Shown in pieces: positions 1 to 8,639 of a stretch of DNA of 64,000 bases. The stretch is from Clostridia bacterium. GTDB lineage: Bacteria; Bacillota_A; Clostridia; Christensenellales; UBA1242. The stretch spans positions 65,202 to 129,201 of the forward strand of contig JAQVQJ010000001.1 in NCBI GenBank assembly GCA_028701635.1, given 5' to 3'. Position 1 is the first letter of the stretch. Each line of letters starts with the position of its first letter. The position numbers and the translations under genes are program-made. The notes under the pieces were generated by a model that was not told the origin of the DNA, ran no database searches, and worked only from the letters and a program-made list of their open reading frames with translations.

Positions 1-21
1 TCACAAATAAACTTATCGTTA

Positions 22-672
22 TCAATTTTGCTGATCTTCATACTTTTTAAGTATAGACTCAATTAAAATATTTTCAATATGACTTCTTGAAAAACCTTGT
101 TCTACACCTTCTACAAATATTTTATCCAAATCATCTACTATATGTGAAATCTGTGAAGCAATAGCAACTTCTTTTTGATATTTTTCAACATTAAATGCGT
201 CTGATTTATTTGCTATCTCTAACAAAATATTAGATTTGAAAAGATTGATAACATGTTCACCTATTAACCTTCTGATTTTAAGTATATACTGATCGATAGG
301 TTTTAATGATGCATCTTCATCTATAGTTTGTATCTGTTTAATTTTTCTGCCTTGTTCATCTATTAACCCCATTTTAAATGCGGGCATTTCATTAATAGGT
401 TGTACTAGACGTTCAAGAAATAATGCAGCTATTACTGATTGATGTATAGATTCTTTTGTCATATTATTATATTCTACACCTCTAACATGATTTTTACTAA
501 ACGGATTATGGGGGCATCCTGCGCCTATACTAGATGATCCACAATATATACAATTTTGCCCATTTGTAATGTGGACATGTTTTTTGTGAGGTGAATATGG
601 ACAACCTGATCCATATGAAGTTGAATTGCAAAACATACATCTAGTTATCGGTTTTTTAATCATAGGACTCAT
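22..672 (-). CDS. Hypothetical protein with duplicated Cys/His metal-site repeat
   Basis: This 216-residue protein is not a family I recognise. Its N-terminus has two similar blocks: C12-x2-C15-x8-C24-x4-H29 and C41-x2-C44-x8-C53-x1-H55, each followed by a basic His-rich stretch. This looks like a tandem pair of small zinc-binding knuckles. The remaining 150 residues are mostly helical in character, with a charged coiled-coil-like stretch. The start overlaps the stop of the RuvC-like gene upstream by an ATGA, so the two are probably co-transcribed and translationally coupled. A second in-frame ATG three codons later is an alternative start. DNA or RNA binding is only an inference from the zinc-site pattern. 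Confidence 0.6.
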   Translation of the reverse strand: MSPMIKKPITRCMFCNSTSYGSGCPYSPHKKHVHITNGQNCIYCGSSSIGAGCPHNPFSKNHVRGVEYNNMTKESIHQSVIAALFLERLVQPINEMPAFKMGLIDEQGRKIKQIQTIDEDASLKPIDQYILKIRRLIGEHVINLFKSNILLEIANKSDAFNVEKYQKEVAIASQISHIVDDLDKIFVEGVEQGFSRSHIENILIESILKKYEDQQN

Positions 673-1157
673 AAAAATCTCCTGCAGTATTCTGCCATTA
701 GTATTCCGTCAGCATCTTTGTGTTTTTTAATTAATAATTCATGTTGTGGAAAAGATCTACATCCTATATCCATACTGGCTTTCTTTAATTCATCGGATCC
801 CTTTATTCCTTGGGGCAATAATGCTTTCTGCCATTCTTTGGAATCGATGTAAGAATAAGGTAGCTTGAGATATTCAAGAACGATTAAAGTCGCTTCCATC
901 GCACGTAAAGCTGATGTAGTCGCTTGGAAACGTTGAGGGTTGACCATTGGGCGCTCCATTACAATTTTGCAATTCGTATTTTTGTATGGTTCTAAAATTT
1001 CTATAAGTTTCGCCCAATCTATTCTAGAAATATTAGCTTTCTTTTTTGTATAATTTAGTTGTGAAATAGTTGGCATTTCAATAAATATGCTATTGTTTTC
1101 ATTAATTATACCGATCGTACCGGATACACCGTTATCTATTCCTATATTTATACGCAT
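669..1157 (-). CDS. RuvC-like Holliday junction resolvase / RNase H-fold endonuclease
   Basis: A 162-residue protein with the ordered acidic motifs of RuvC-type resolvases: GIDNG at the N-terminus (D8), ERP at E68, and KDADG near the C-terminus (D148, D150). These fit an RNase H-fold active site binding two metal ions. The enzyme would resolve branched DNA produced by the phage's recombination-dependent replication before packaging, a role carried by endonuclease VII in T4. Length matches bacterial RuvC (about 170 residues). It sits between two uncharacterised genes on the minus strand, opposite the UvsY/UvsW genes. Family assignment is by motif; substrate specificity is inferred. Confidence 0.75.
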   Translation of the reverse strand: MRINIGIDNGVSGTIGIINENNSIFIEMPTISQLNYTKKKANISRIDWAKLIEILEPYKNTNCKIVMERPMVNPQRFQATTSALRAMEATLIVLEYLKLPYSYIDSKEWQKALLPQGIKGSDELKKASMDIGCRSFPQHELLIKKHKDADGILMAEYCRRFL

Positions 1158-1158
1158 A

Positions 1159-1944
1159 TTAACCTCTTTTTTCTATTTTAGCTAATTTAGCGTAATAATC
1201 AAGATCTTCCCATAAATGATCTGCAGCTATTTCTCTTGCTATTTTTATATTAGTGGTATGTTCTTTTTCTACACGTATTCCTTGGTTTAATCTGTTTGTA
1301 AAATTAATATAAAAATCTTCTATATCTTTAAATTTTTTACGGTATTTAGAATAGAAATCATCAATAGTTTTATGTGATGCTAATCCTCCAGGTATGTTAT
1401 CATCGCTTACTTGGCCTGCACTAAACATTTCTCCTATAAGTGCAACAACTTCACCTTTTAAAAACGGATCACTGGTTAATATATTTTGTATTTTTTCTAA
1501 AATTGATTGTATATGAATATCAGTTCCTTCGATAATAACACAATCGTCTTCTTCGGTAAATGGAATATTTTGTGCTTCTAATAAATCAGTAATAACATGC
1601 CTATATTCAAAATTTTCAGTATATAAAAAACAATTAAGAACTAAATTAGATTCGTCACCAATTGATTCTACTGCAATAGTTTCCATAAAAGCTCGTTTAT
1701 AAAAAGGTATTTTTGTGTTTTTGCTCTTTTTTGTTTTCTTTCCTTTTTTGACATATTCATATGGATCATTGTTTTTCATGCCTAAAACTTTAGGGGTTCG
1801 TGAATCACCGGGCGCATAAAAATCAGAATTCCCTACATCACCTCCGTGATCGCCTACAGATGAACCATTATAACCAAACGCACCGCCGGGACCACCAGCA
1901 ATATTCATCTCTTTGACTATTTGTAGACCTTTTTTATAATTCAT
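1159..1944 (-). CDS. Hypothetical protein with Gly-rich N-terminus
   Basis: A 261-residue protein I cannot assign. Residues 14-50 are rich in Gly, Ser and Asp and likely disordered. Residues 60-80 are strongly basic (KKGKKTKKSKNTK) and the rest looks globular. The Gly-rich head resembles in character the N-terminus of the small protein at 48356-48820. An ATAAATAATT-type late promoter lies about 27 bp upstream of the ATG, which suggests expression with the structural genes. The basic patch could bind nucleic acid or the capsid interior, but nothing in the sequence decides this. Confidence 0.6.
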   Translation of the reverse strand: MNYKKGLQIVKEMNIAGGPGGAFGYNGSSVGDHGGDVGNSDFYAPGDSRTPKVLGMKNNDPYEYVKKGKKTKKSKNTKIPFYKRAFMETIAVESIGDESNLVLNCFLYTENFEYRHVITDLLEAQNIPFTEEDDCVIIEGTDIHIQSILEKIQNILTSDPFLKGEVVALIGEMFSAGQVSDDNIPGGLASHKTIDDFYSKYRKKFKDIEDFYINFTNRLNQGIRVEKEHTTNIKIAREIAADHLWEDLDYYAKLAKIEKRG

Positions 1945-1970
1945 TTCTGCACCTTGCCTTTTTGTATTAA

Positions 1971-1979
1971 TTATTTATA
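1971..1979 (-). promoter_or_regulatory. Putative T4-type late promoter
   Basis: The minus strand reads TATAAATAA here, matching the T4 late -10 element TATAAATA. It lies about 27 bp upstream of the 261-residue gene, and the same extended motif (ATAAATAATT) recurs upstream of several tail and head genes in the window. Confidence 0.5.
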
Positions 1980-2000
1980 CTATGTTTAAGGAAAAGAAAC

Positions 2001-2402
2001 ATGGATACTACGCAGTTCGATAAATATAAATCTGAATTAGAAGAAGAATTAGATCTGTCCGATTTTAATATGAAAGATGTACAAATGAGGCTTCCTGGCA
2101 TTAAACATAAATGGGTTGCGCGTCTTATTGATCAAAAAATTGAATTGAGTAAACTTAAACGATTAAAATTAGATGCTATAGAAACAGTTTCTGATAAGTT
2201 TCGGAAAGAAAATCCTGTTTTATTATCTGACGCCGCACTAGCAAAACAAGCAGAAAAGCATGAATTAGTACAGAAGATTTTAGAAAAAATTAATGAAACG
2301 GAAATTTTAATAGAATATCTTGAAAAGGTTGAAAAGGTATGTAGTAGTACGTCTTTTGATATTAAAAATCTAATTGATATAAAGAAATTAGAATTAACAT
2401 AA
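2001..2402 (+). CDS. uvsY: UvsY-like recombination mediator
   Basis: A 133-residue, highly charged helical protein whose size and layout match T4 UvsY (137 residues): a central KWVARLIDQKIELSKLKRLKLDAI helix followed by a second long helix and a C-terminal hydrophobic tail. UvsY loads the UvsX recombinase onto ssDNA coated with gp32. Both partners are encoded in this window (UvsX at 18779, gp32 at 24726). It ends three bases before the UvsW-like helicase gene, the same neighbour as in T4. A good AAGGA ribosome site precedes the ATG. Identification rests on size, composition and context more than on strict motifs. Confidence 0.65.
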   Translation: MDTTQFDKYKSELEEELDLSDFNMKDVQMRLPGIKHKWVARLIDQKIELSKLKRLKLDAIETVSDKFRKENPVLLSDAALAKQAEKHELVQKILEKINETEILIEYLEKVEKVCSSTSFDIKNLIDIKKLELT

Positions 2403-2404
2403 TT

Positions 2405-4021
2405 ATGCCACGAGTAATATTAGATTGGGATTCAAAATACAAGAAAGGAATTATTATCTCTGATTTTTTAGAAAATATAAGAGCACAATTCTCTGTACCT
2501 AATAAAAGTAAAAAAATGATGGGAGTTAAAGGAATGCCTACCTATCATTTAGCTGATTTTATAAGTCCTATAACCAGTACGGGAAGATTTGATATAGGAT
2601 TATATTTTGAAATCATAGAATATCTTAAAAAAGATCCTTTAGATTATGAAGTGATAACATCTGAACCGCTTGCAGATATTATTTTACAATCTGCTTATCC
2701 ATGGAAATTTGAATATGAAATCCCTAAACTTTCTCTTAATTTAAGACCTTATCAAGAAAGCGGTGTTAGAAGAGGAATACATTTAGGGTATGGTATATTA
2801 ATAGTAGGAACTGCTGGTGGAAAAACTCTATTAATGGCATCTCTAATTCAAACTATCCGAAAATATCAACCTCCTTTTACTACACTTGTCATCTTACCTT
2901 CTAATATTATTATACAAACATATAAAGAATTTCTTGGATATGGTATACCTGACAATGAATTATCGGTATGGAGTGGTGAAAATGATTTAGAAAAAACCTC
3001 TATTATTTTAGCTAGCGCGGAAACATTAAAAATCAATCTAACTACATTCAGAGAATTAAAACCTAAAACCGAATTAGAATGGAATTCATATAATCCAAAA
3101 ACGGTTATAAAACATGAAACATACGAAGAATATATAAAAGAATTCGGAAAAACAGAAAAAATAAGAAGATCTGATTGGATAAAAAATCGTAAAGTAGTTT
3201 TAAAAGAACTTTCTGATGTAGATTTAATTTTAATAGATGAAGTACATGGATTAAGAAGAGGTAATGTTATAAATGATGCTCTTAATATATTTCCTACGCA
3301 TCATCGTTTTGGATTCACAGGGACATTACCACCAGATTTATTAGATCAATGGAATATAATAGGTAATATTGGTCCTATTATTCTTGATGTAAATTCAGCT
3401 ATTTTAAGAGAAGGTGGATTTGTATCTCAAGTCAAGATACAGGGTATAAAGATAAATTATAAAAATCCGCCTGAATTTAATTATGAAGAAGATTATGATC
3501 CTGATTTACCCGCTAAAGCATATGGACAAGAATGCGAATTTTTATATCACAACGAATATAGAAATAAAGTCATTTCCCATATATCACATAAATTCGATAA
3601 AAACACATTAATCATAGTAGATAAAATAGAACACGGTGAAGTATTAAAAGAACAATTATCAAAAATAACCGATAAAAAAATATATTTTATTAGAGGCTCT
3701 GTCGAAATGGAAGATAGAGAAAAATTAAGATTATTAATGGAAGTTGAGAATAATATTATATGCATTGCAATGGCGCGTATATTTGCCGTTGGTATTAATA
3801 TTAAAAATTTGCACTATGTAGTTTTCGCACAAGGCGGAAAAGCAAAAGTAACATTAATTCAAAGTATAGGCCGTGGATTACGGTTACATGAAAATAAAGA
3901 GTGTCTTATAATCATAGATATTGCAGACGCTACATATTACGGAGAACGTCACTTAGAGGACAGATTAAAATATTATAAGGAAGAACAAATAGAATATGAA
4001 TTTAAATCATTATACGAATGA
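2405..4021 (+). CDS. uvsW: UvsW-like superfamily 2 DNA/RNA helicase
   Basis: A 538-residue SF2 helicase. A Q-like motif (LRPYQ) lies near residue 113, Walker A (GTAGGKT) at 135-141, the DEVH box near 277-280, a TGT motif near 305 and motif VI (QSIGRGLRL) near 485. T4 UvsW (587 residues) has the same order; it unwinds R-loops and branched DNA and switches the phage from origin- to recombination-dependent replication. Residues 1-100 form the N-terminal region that in UvsW binds DNA. The gene follows uvsY directly and overlaps the late sigma factor start by 26 bases, so the three form one transcription unit. Confidence 0.85.
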   Translation: MPRVILDWDSKYKKGIIISDFLENIRAQFSVPNKSKKMMGVKGMPTYHLADFISPITSTGRFDIGLYFEIIEYLKKDPLDYEVITSEPLADIILQSAYPWKFEYEIPKLSLNLRPYQESGVRRGIHLGYGILIVGTAGGKTLLMASLIQTIRKYQPPFTTLVILPSNIIIQTYKEFLGYGIPDNELSVWSGENDLEKTSIILASAETLKINLTTFRELKPKTELEWNSYNPKTVIKHETYEEYIKEFGKTEKIRRSDWIKNRKVVLKELSDVDLILIDEVHGLRRGNVINDALNIFPTHHRFGFTGTLPPDLLDQWNIIGNIGPIILDVNSAILREGGFVSQVKIQGIKINYKNPPEFNYEEDYDPDLPAKAYGQECEFLYHNEYRNKVISHISHKFDKNTLIIVDKIEHGEVLKEQLSKITDKKIYFIRGSVEMEDREKLRLLMEVENNIICIAMARIFAVGINIKNLHYVVFAQGGKAKVTLIQSIGRGLRLHENKECLIIIDIADATYYGERHLEDRLKYYKEEQIEYEFKSLYE

Positions 4022-4775
4022 AAATTTTTCTATCGTTTTAAAAACAGATGAAGATATACATTGGTGTACTAATATTGATTGTATTAATACACCATCAACT
4101 ATTGTTTTTGCCGTATCCGCAAATCCACAAATTATAATAAAAAAGATAGTATGGGATTTTGGCAACGGCAATCAATGTAAAAGTTTTACAAACAGAAAAC
4201 AAGAATTGAATTGTTATGGTATTAGTTGTAAATATAAAAAATCGCACGATTCCACTATTGTTATACAGGCTTCTGTATATACTGACGATAATATGTTTAC
4301 ACCTCTTCCTATAACTACTACAACAGTCAATCAAAATATAAAAGAACATTATGTAGAACCAGAAGAATTTAAAAATCAAATACTTGAATATTATAAAACA
4401 AATGTATTTTCGAATGAAGTGGCAGAATCTATATATAAAATCGCAAATCATTTAGCTTTCGCAGGAAATTTTATTAACTATACTTATCGCGAAGAAATGG
4501 TAGGAGATGCTATCATAAGAATGATAGAAGCATTAACTTCACAAAAATTTGATCCTCTCAAAGGAAATCCCTTTTCTTATTTTACAAAGATTGCTTTTCA
4601 TGCATTTTGCAATAGAATAAAAAAAGAGAAAAAAATACGACAAACCATTATCAATTATCAAAATGAAGTATACGGTGGTTTGAGAAGCGAAGGCATTTTA
4701 CCATATAATAGATCAGATAATATGCATAATATGGATGATTCATACGATCAAGACACATACCATGAAGATATTTAA
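3996..4775 (+). CDS. 55: gp55-like late transcription sigma factor
   Basis: A 259-residue protein. The C-terminal half (about 125-215) matches T4 gp55: an ESIYKIANHLA helix, then a YTYREEMVGDAI segment, NPFSYFTKIAFHAFCNRI and a basic KKEKK tail. This corresponds to the sigma region 2 core that recognises the -10-only late promoter. T4 gp55 is about 185 residues; the extra roughly 110 N-terminal residues here look like a separate beta-rich domain with several Cys (CKSFTNRKQELNCYGISC) of unknown role. The encoded factor agrees with the TATAAATA-like motifs upstream of structural genes in this window. The gene overlaps both neighbours. Confidence 0.75.
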   Translation: MNLNHYTNENFSIVLKTDEDIHWCTNIDCINTPSTIVFAVSANPQIIIKKIVWDFGNGNQCKSFTNRKQELNCYGISCKYKKSHDSTIVIQASVYTDDNMFTPLPITTTTVNQNIKEHYVEPEEFKNQILEYYKTNVFSNEVAESIYKIANHLAFAGNFINYTYREEMVGDAIIRMIEALTSQKFDPLKGNPFSYFTKIAFHAFCNRIKKEKKIRQTIINYQNEVYGGLRSEGILPYNRSDNMHNMDDSYDQDTYHEDI

Positions 4776-5820
4776 AAATAAAGTAGCTATAATAAGTGAT
4801 TTGCATTTAGGTGTACATCAATCAAATAGTGTTTGGCATGATATTAGTATTAATTTTGCTCATTGGTTGAAACAAACATTAAACGATAATGATATCAAAG
4901 ATATTATTATACTAGGAGATGTTTTAGATAATAGAAATGAAGTATCTGTAATAACCCTTCATGTGATGGTTAAATTTTTTAAAATACTTGAAGATTTTAA
5001 TATTATCATCACAACAGGCAATCATGATTGTTATTATACTAAACGCTCCGATGTCCATTCTATAGGTACATTAAATGATTGGGAAAATATAGAAATCATA
5101 GATAAACCTTTAACAGTAAATCTGTTTAATAAGAATTTATCTTTTTGTCCATGGAATACTCAATTAAACGAAATTCCAAATAGTGATATTATTTTCGGGC
5201 ATTTTGAAATAAATTCATTTAAAATGAATGGCGGGTATTTATGCGAAAATGGATTTGAGTCTAATTCGTTATTAGATAAGGCGCCTTTAATATTATCAGG
5301 TCATTTCCATTGCACAGAAGAACGCAACTATAAAAAAGGTAAAATAATTTATATAGGATCTCCATATGAACAATCATGGGGAGAAAGTGGGGATCCTAAA
5401 GGAATCTATTTGTTAAATTTACACGATAATTCGCTTGAATTCGTGGATAATCCTATTTCGCCAAAACATAAAAAAATAAGGATATCTGAATTACTTGCTA
5501 TCGGAAAAATAACAGATCATATAAAAAATGAATTTAAAGGTAATATTATTACGTTTATAATTGATACTGAATTAGAACAAAAAAATATAGATAATCTGAT
5601 TTCAAAATTATATGCTCTAAAACCTCTTTCACTAAAAATAGAAAATTTATTACATGAGCAAAAAATTCTCTCTATTGAAGAAGAAATTGAATTTGATGGT
5701 ATCGATATTAAACAAAATATAATAGATTTTATTAAAAAGTTTGAAAATATGGAAGATAAACAAAAACATATTGAATATCTTTCTGAAGTTTATGAAAAAT
5801 GTAAGGAAATAAAGAAATGA
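4762..5820 (+). CDS. 47: gp47-like Mre11/SbcD-family recombination nuclease subunit
   Basis: A metallophosphatase of about 352 residues with ordered Mre11 motifs: SDLHLG near residue 12, GDVLDNR, TGNHD and a GHFH motif near residue 177. Together with the gp46-like ATPase at 11887 it should form the Mre11/Rad50-type complex that resects DNA ends for recombination-dependent replication. I prefer the ATG at 4762, because the protein then begins MKIFKNKVAIISDLH, as the family usually does; an upstream ATG at 4735 adds nine residues with no family resemblance. The start lies inside the end of the gp55-like gene and the stop overlaps the next start by ATGA. Confidence 0.85.
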   Translation: MKIFKNKVAIISDLHLGVHQSNSVWHDISINFAHWLKQTLNDNDIKDIIILGDVLDNRNEVSVITLHVMVKFFKILEDFNIIITTGNHDCYYTKRSDVHSIGTLNDWENIEIIDKPLTVNLFNKNLSFCPWNTQLNEIPNSDIIFGHFEINSFKMNGGYLCENGFESNSLLDKAPLILSGHFHCTEERNYKKGKIIYIGSPYEQSWGESGDPKGIYLLNLHDNSLEFVDNPISPKHKKIRISELLAIGKITDHIKNEFKGNIITFIIDTELEQKNIDNLISKLYALKPLSLKIENLLHEQKILSIEEEIEFDGIDIKQNIIDFIKKFENMEDKQKHIEYLSEVYEKCKEIKK

Positions 5821-6611
5821 GTAATAAAATTGGTGTAGGGGTAGTAACATGCAAAAGAGAAGAATTTTTTAAAAACTGTATTAATTCTATTCCTAATGTA
5901 GATACATTGGCAGTGGTAAATGATGGTACTCCATATAGTTCATCTGTTTATCCTAAAACAATAAAAGAAATTATACAACATGATAGAAATAAAAGTGTAG
6001 GTGTATCGAAAAATGAATTATTGCGATATCTTATACAAGATGGTTGTGAGCATATATTTTTAATCGAAGATGATATGTTAATTAAAAACCCTGAAGTTTT
6101 TGAAAAATATATTAAACTCGCATCAGCAACAGGTATATGGCATTTAAATTTTGGATATCATGGGCCTGCTAATAAAAAACCTGATGGTTCAAAAAACCCA
6201 CGTCTTGTCGTTGAATATAAAGACGATTTAAAATTGGCGCTTAATCCTAATTGTGTAGGTGCGGTTAGCTATTATTTAAAGGGAGTAATAAAAAATGTAG
6301 GATATATTGATGAACGGTTTGTAAACTGTTGGGATCATGTTGAACATACATACCGAATTATTAAAGCCGGATTACATCCTCCATTTTGGTGGTTTGCTGA
6401 TTTGGCTGATAGTGATGACTATATATCGGAACAGGCATCAAGCGAAGTAAATACTACAATTACTCGAACACCCGAATGGATAAAAAATTTCCATGAAGGG
6501 GCGGCATGGTATGAACATAAGCATGGTTGGATTCCTACAAAAACGCCAGATACTCCTCAAGACCAAATAGTGGATATTTTAAAAGGTTTACATAAAAACT
6601 ATGCAAAATAA
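5817..6611 (+). CDS. GT-A-type glycosyltransferase-like protein
   Basis: A 264-residue protein with the layout of family 2-like glycosyltransferases: a first strand IGVGVVTCKR, a KNELLRYLI helix, and an EDDM acidic motif near residues 81-84 in the position of the DxD that binds the metal and nucleotide sugar. Trp- and His-rich segments follow near 190-250. It opens an island of five sugar- or methyl-transfer genes placed between recombination nuclease gp47 and the ribonucleotide reductase. Substrate is unknown: virion protein, host surface glycan or modified DNA base are all possible. It overlaps gp47 by ATGA. Confidence 0.65.
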   Translation: MSNKIGVGVVTCKREEFFKNCINSIPNVDTLAVVNDGTPYSSSVYPKTIKEIIQHDRNKSVGVSKNELLRYLIQDGCEHIFLIEDDMLIKNPEVFEKYIKLASATGIWHLNFGYHGPANKKPDGSKNPRLVVEYKDDLKLALNPNCVGAVSYYLKGVIKNVGYIDERFVNCWDHVEHTYRIIKAGLHPPFWWFADLADSDDYISEQASSEVNTTITRTPEWIKNFHEGAAWYEHKHGWIPTKTPDTPQDQIVDILKGLHKNYAK

Positions 6612-7350
6612 TATGAAAATTGGATTATTGGTACCCAGTAGAGAAAGACTAAATCTCAAATTAACTTTAATCAGTAGTATTATCACTTCGGTTAATGATA
6701 TTAATAATGTTGTTTTATATTTCGGAATTGATGATGATGACCCAACAAAAGAGATTGTTGAGAAAATATCAAAAGCTATTCCGTTTATACGGATTATTCC
6801 AATACATAATAATGGTGAATTTATAGGGATTAATAAAATTTGGAATATACTCGCATCAGAATGTAAAGAAGATATTTATGGTTATATCGGAGACGATATG
6901 ATATTTAAAACACCTGATTGGGATGTAGAGATATTAAAAGAATTTGATTCGTCTAATTGTCCGCCAGATAATATTAAGTTAGTACATTGCAATGATGGAT
7001 ATCATGGGGGAAAATTATGCGTTAATGCTTTTGTACACAGAAAATATTATGAAGTAATGGGATATTTTTGCAAGGATTTGTTTTTGATCAATTATTCTGA
7101 TAATTGGATGATGCAAATGTTTGATGCATTTTATAGAAGAACATATAAAGGCAATATACTTATATATCACAATCACTGGGTATTTGGTGGAAGAGAAAAA
7201 GATAAAACAGCAGACCGCATGCTTAGTAATGATAATGAAAAAAAAGCAGATACTGCATGGATTAATTCTCGCAGTCAGCATCATCAAGATATTGTATTTT
7301 TAGGACAATATTTAAAAATGGAACCGGATTTTAGTCGAGTAGATTCATAA
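6601..7350 (+). CDS. GT-A-type glycosyltransferase-like protein
   Basis: A 249-residue protein beginning KIGLLVPSRERLNLKL, with DDDD near residue 45 and a GDDM motif near residues 98-101 that resembles a DxD metal site. Length and arrangement resemble the previous gene, so the pair may be distant paralogues. The start is ambiguous: ATG at 6601 overlaps the upstream stop, while ATG at 6613 gives the cleaner family-like N-terminus. Neither has a strong ribosome site. It belongs to the same glycan island; acceptor and donor are unknown. Confidence 0.6.
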   Translation: MQNNMKIGLLVPSRERLNLKLTLISSIITSVNDINNVVLYFGIDDDDPTKEIVEKISKAIPFIRIIPIHNNGEFIGINKIWNILASECKEDIYGYIGDDMIFKTPDWDVEILKEFDSSNCPPDNIKLVHCNDGYHGGKLCVNAFVHRKYYEVMGYFCKDLFLINYSDNWMMQMFDAFYRRTYKGNILIYHNHWVFGGREKDKTADRMLSNDNEKKADTAWINSRSQHHQDIVFLGQYLKMEPDFSRVDS

Positions 7351-7351
7351 T

Positions 7352-8011
7352 ATGAAAAAAGTAATTAGCTTTAGTTTATATGGGAATATTCCTCTTTATT
7401 GTGAAGGCGCAATAGAAAATATAAAAATAGCCCGAAAATTATATCCTGATTAGGAATGTTGGTTTTATGTTGATGCAAGTGTTCCATCAGATATAATAAA
7501 ACGAATAGAGAATGAAAAGGGAATTATTAAAACACCACCAAAGAATACTGGCGGGATGTTTTGGCGCTTTTATGCAATATTAGATTCAGACGTTGAATAT
7601 TTCATATCAAGAGATTGTGATTCGCGTTTAAATCAAAAAGAAGTTGCTGCTGTTGATGAGTGGATTAAATCAGGCAAAATACTACACACAATGCATGATA
7701 ATCCTGATCACGCAGGCGCAATAATTTTAGGTGGTATGTGGGGATGCAATAATAAAATAAATCAAATCATTGATTTACGCCATGAAATTGAAAAATGGAC
7801 AACATGTTTTAATAAAGGTGACGATCAACGATTTCTTATGTCAAAAGTATGGCCTAAACTTTCTAATAATTGTATACGCCATATAGGTAATTGCCCATGG
7901 GCAAAAATGAATGTATTTGGGCCATATAACGAATTTCCAATTAAAGGTGAATTTATATATGGAACTTTTATAGGTGAACAAATAAAGGTATTAAATAATG
8001 AATCTAAATGA
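7352..8011 (+). pseudogene. Glycosyltransferase-like gene interrupted by an in-frame TAG
   Basis: The reading frame from ATG 7352 to TAA 8011 encodes about 219 codons with one internal stop, TAG at 7451-7453. Before the stop the product reads MKKVISFSLYGNIPLYCEG and ends KLYPD; after it, ECWFYVDASVPSDI continues without a shift. An ISRDCDSRL segment supplies the DxD-like motif of a glycosyltransferase. In related proteins I would expect Trp at the stop position (YPxW then C-x-FYVD), so a single TGG to TAG change explains it. ATG 7556 could restart translation but would drop the N-terminal nucleotide-binding strand. TAG is used as a normal stop elsewhere here (for example DNA polymerase), so genome-wide recoding is unlikely. 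Confidence 0.65.
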
Positions 8012-8639
8012 ATTAGGTCAAAAACATAAAACAGATAAATGTGATAAATTTCATACATATAAAGGATTATCATATTTGAATTATTTTGAAACATATTTTG
8101 CACCAAAACAAAATAAAAATATAAATCTTTTAGAAATAGGTGTGCGAGGGGGAAACTCTCTTAGATTATGGAAAGAATATTTTCCAAATGGTAATATATT
8201 TGGGTTAGATATTGATCCTAATTGTAAACAATATGAACAAGAAAGAATTAGTATTGAAATAGGAAGTCAAGATAGTATCGAATCTATTAATAACATATAC
8301 CAAAAAGCAAAAACAGGATTTGATATAATAATTGACGATGGAAGTCATTTAAATGAACTTATTGTGGCATCATTTAATATATTGATTCCTCTATTAAATC
8401 CGTGCGGAATTTATATAATAGAAGATTTGAGTAATTCATATAAAGACTTGACCGTTGATTCACAGCAATGGCCTGGAATGCAATATACTAGACAATTAAA
8501 CGTTAATCTTAATAATGATAGAGAAGTATTAAATGCATTATTTTTCAAACTAATACAAAAAATGGATTCGTTTCAAGATGATATATTAAGCATAAATTTT
8601 CACCCTATGCTTTGCGTAATACAAAAAGGAAACAAATGA
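7998..8639 (+). CDS. Class I SAM-dependent methyltransferase-like protein
   Basis: A 213-residue protein with a Rossmann methyltransferase pattern. LLEIGVRGGNSL (about 43-54) is motif I binding the SAM methionine; GLDIDP near residue 73 is the acidic end of strand 2; FDIIIDDGSH near 110-119 matches the DDGSH signature of the macrocin O-methyltransferase/cephalosporin hydroxylase-type group; IYIIEDL follows. These enzymes often O-methylate sugars or sugar-bearing products, which fits the neighbouring glycosyltransferases. The gene overlaps the interrupted glycosyltransferase by 14 bases and the next start by ATGA. Confidence 0.7.
   Translation: MNLNELGQKHKTDKCDKFHTYKGLSYLNYFETYFAPKQNKNINLLEIGVRGGNSLRLWKEYFPNGNIFGLDIDPNCKQYEQERISIEIGSQDSIESINNIYQKAKTGFDIIIDDGSHLNELIVASFNILIPLLNPCGIYIIEDLSNSYKDLTVDSQQWPGMQYTRQLNVNLNNDREVLNALFFKLIQKMDSFQDDILSINFHPMLCVIQKGNK

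Noticed and set aside
3547..3765. Minus-strand frames inside uvsW, gp55, nrdJ, sheath and other genes
   Set aside because: They are antisense shadows of well-supported genes, with low-complexity Phe/Ile/Leu composition typical of antisense AT-rich DNA.
7352..8011. Genome-wide amber recoding suggested by the in-frame TAG
   Set aside because: TAG ends the DNA polymerase gene, the gp51-like frame and early genes D and F1 in sensible places, so it is used as a stop in this genome.
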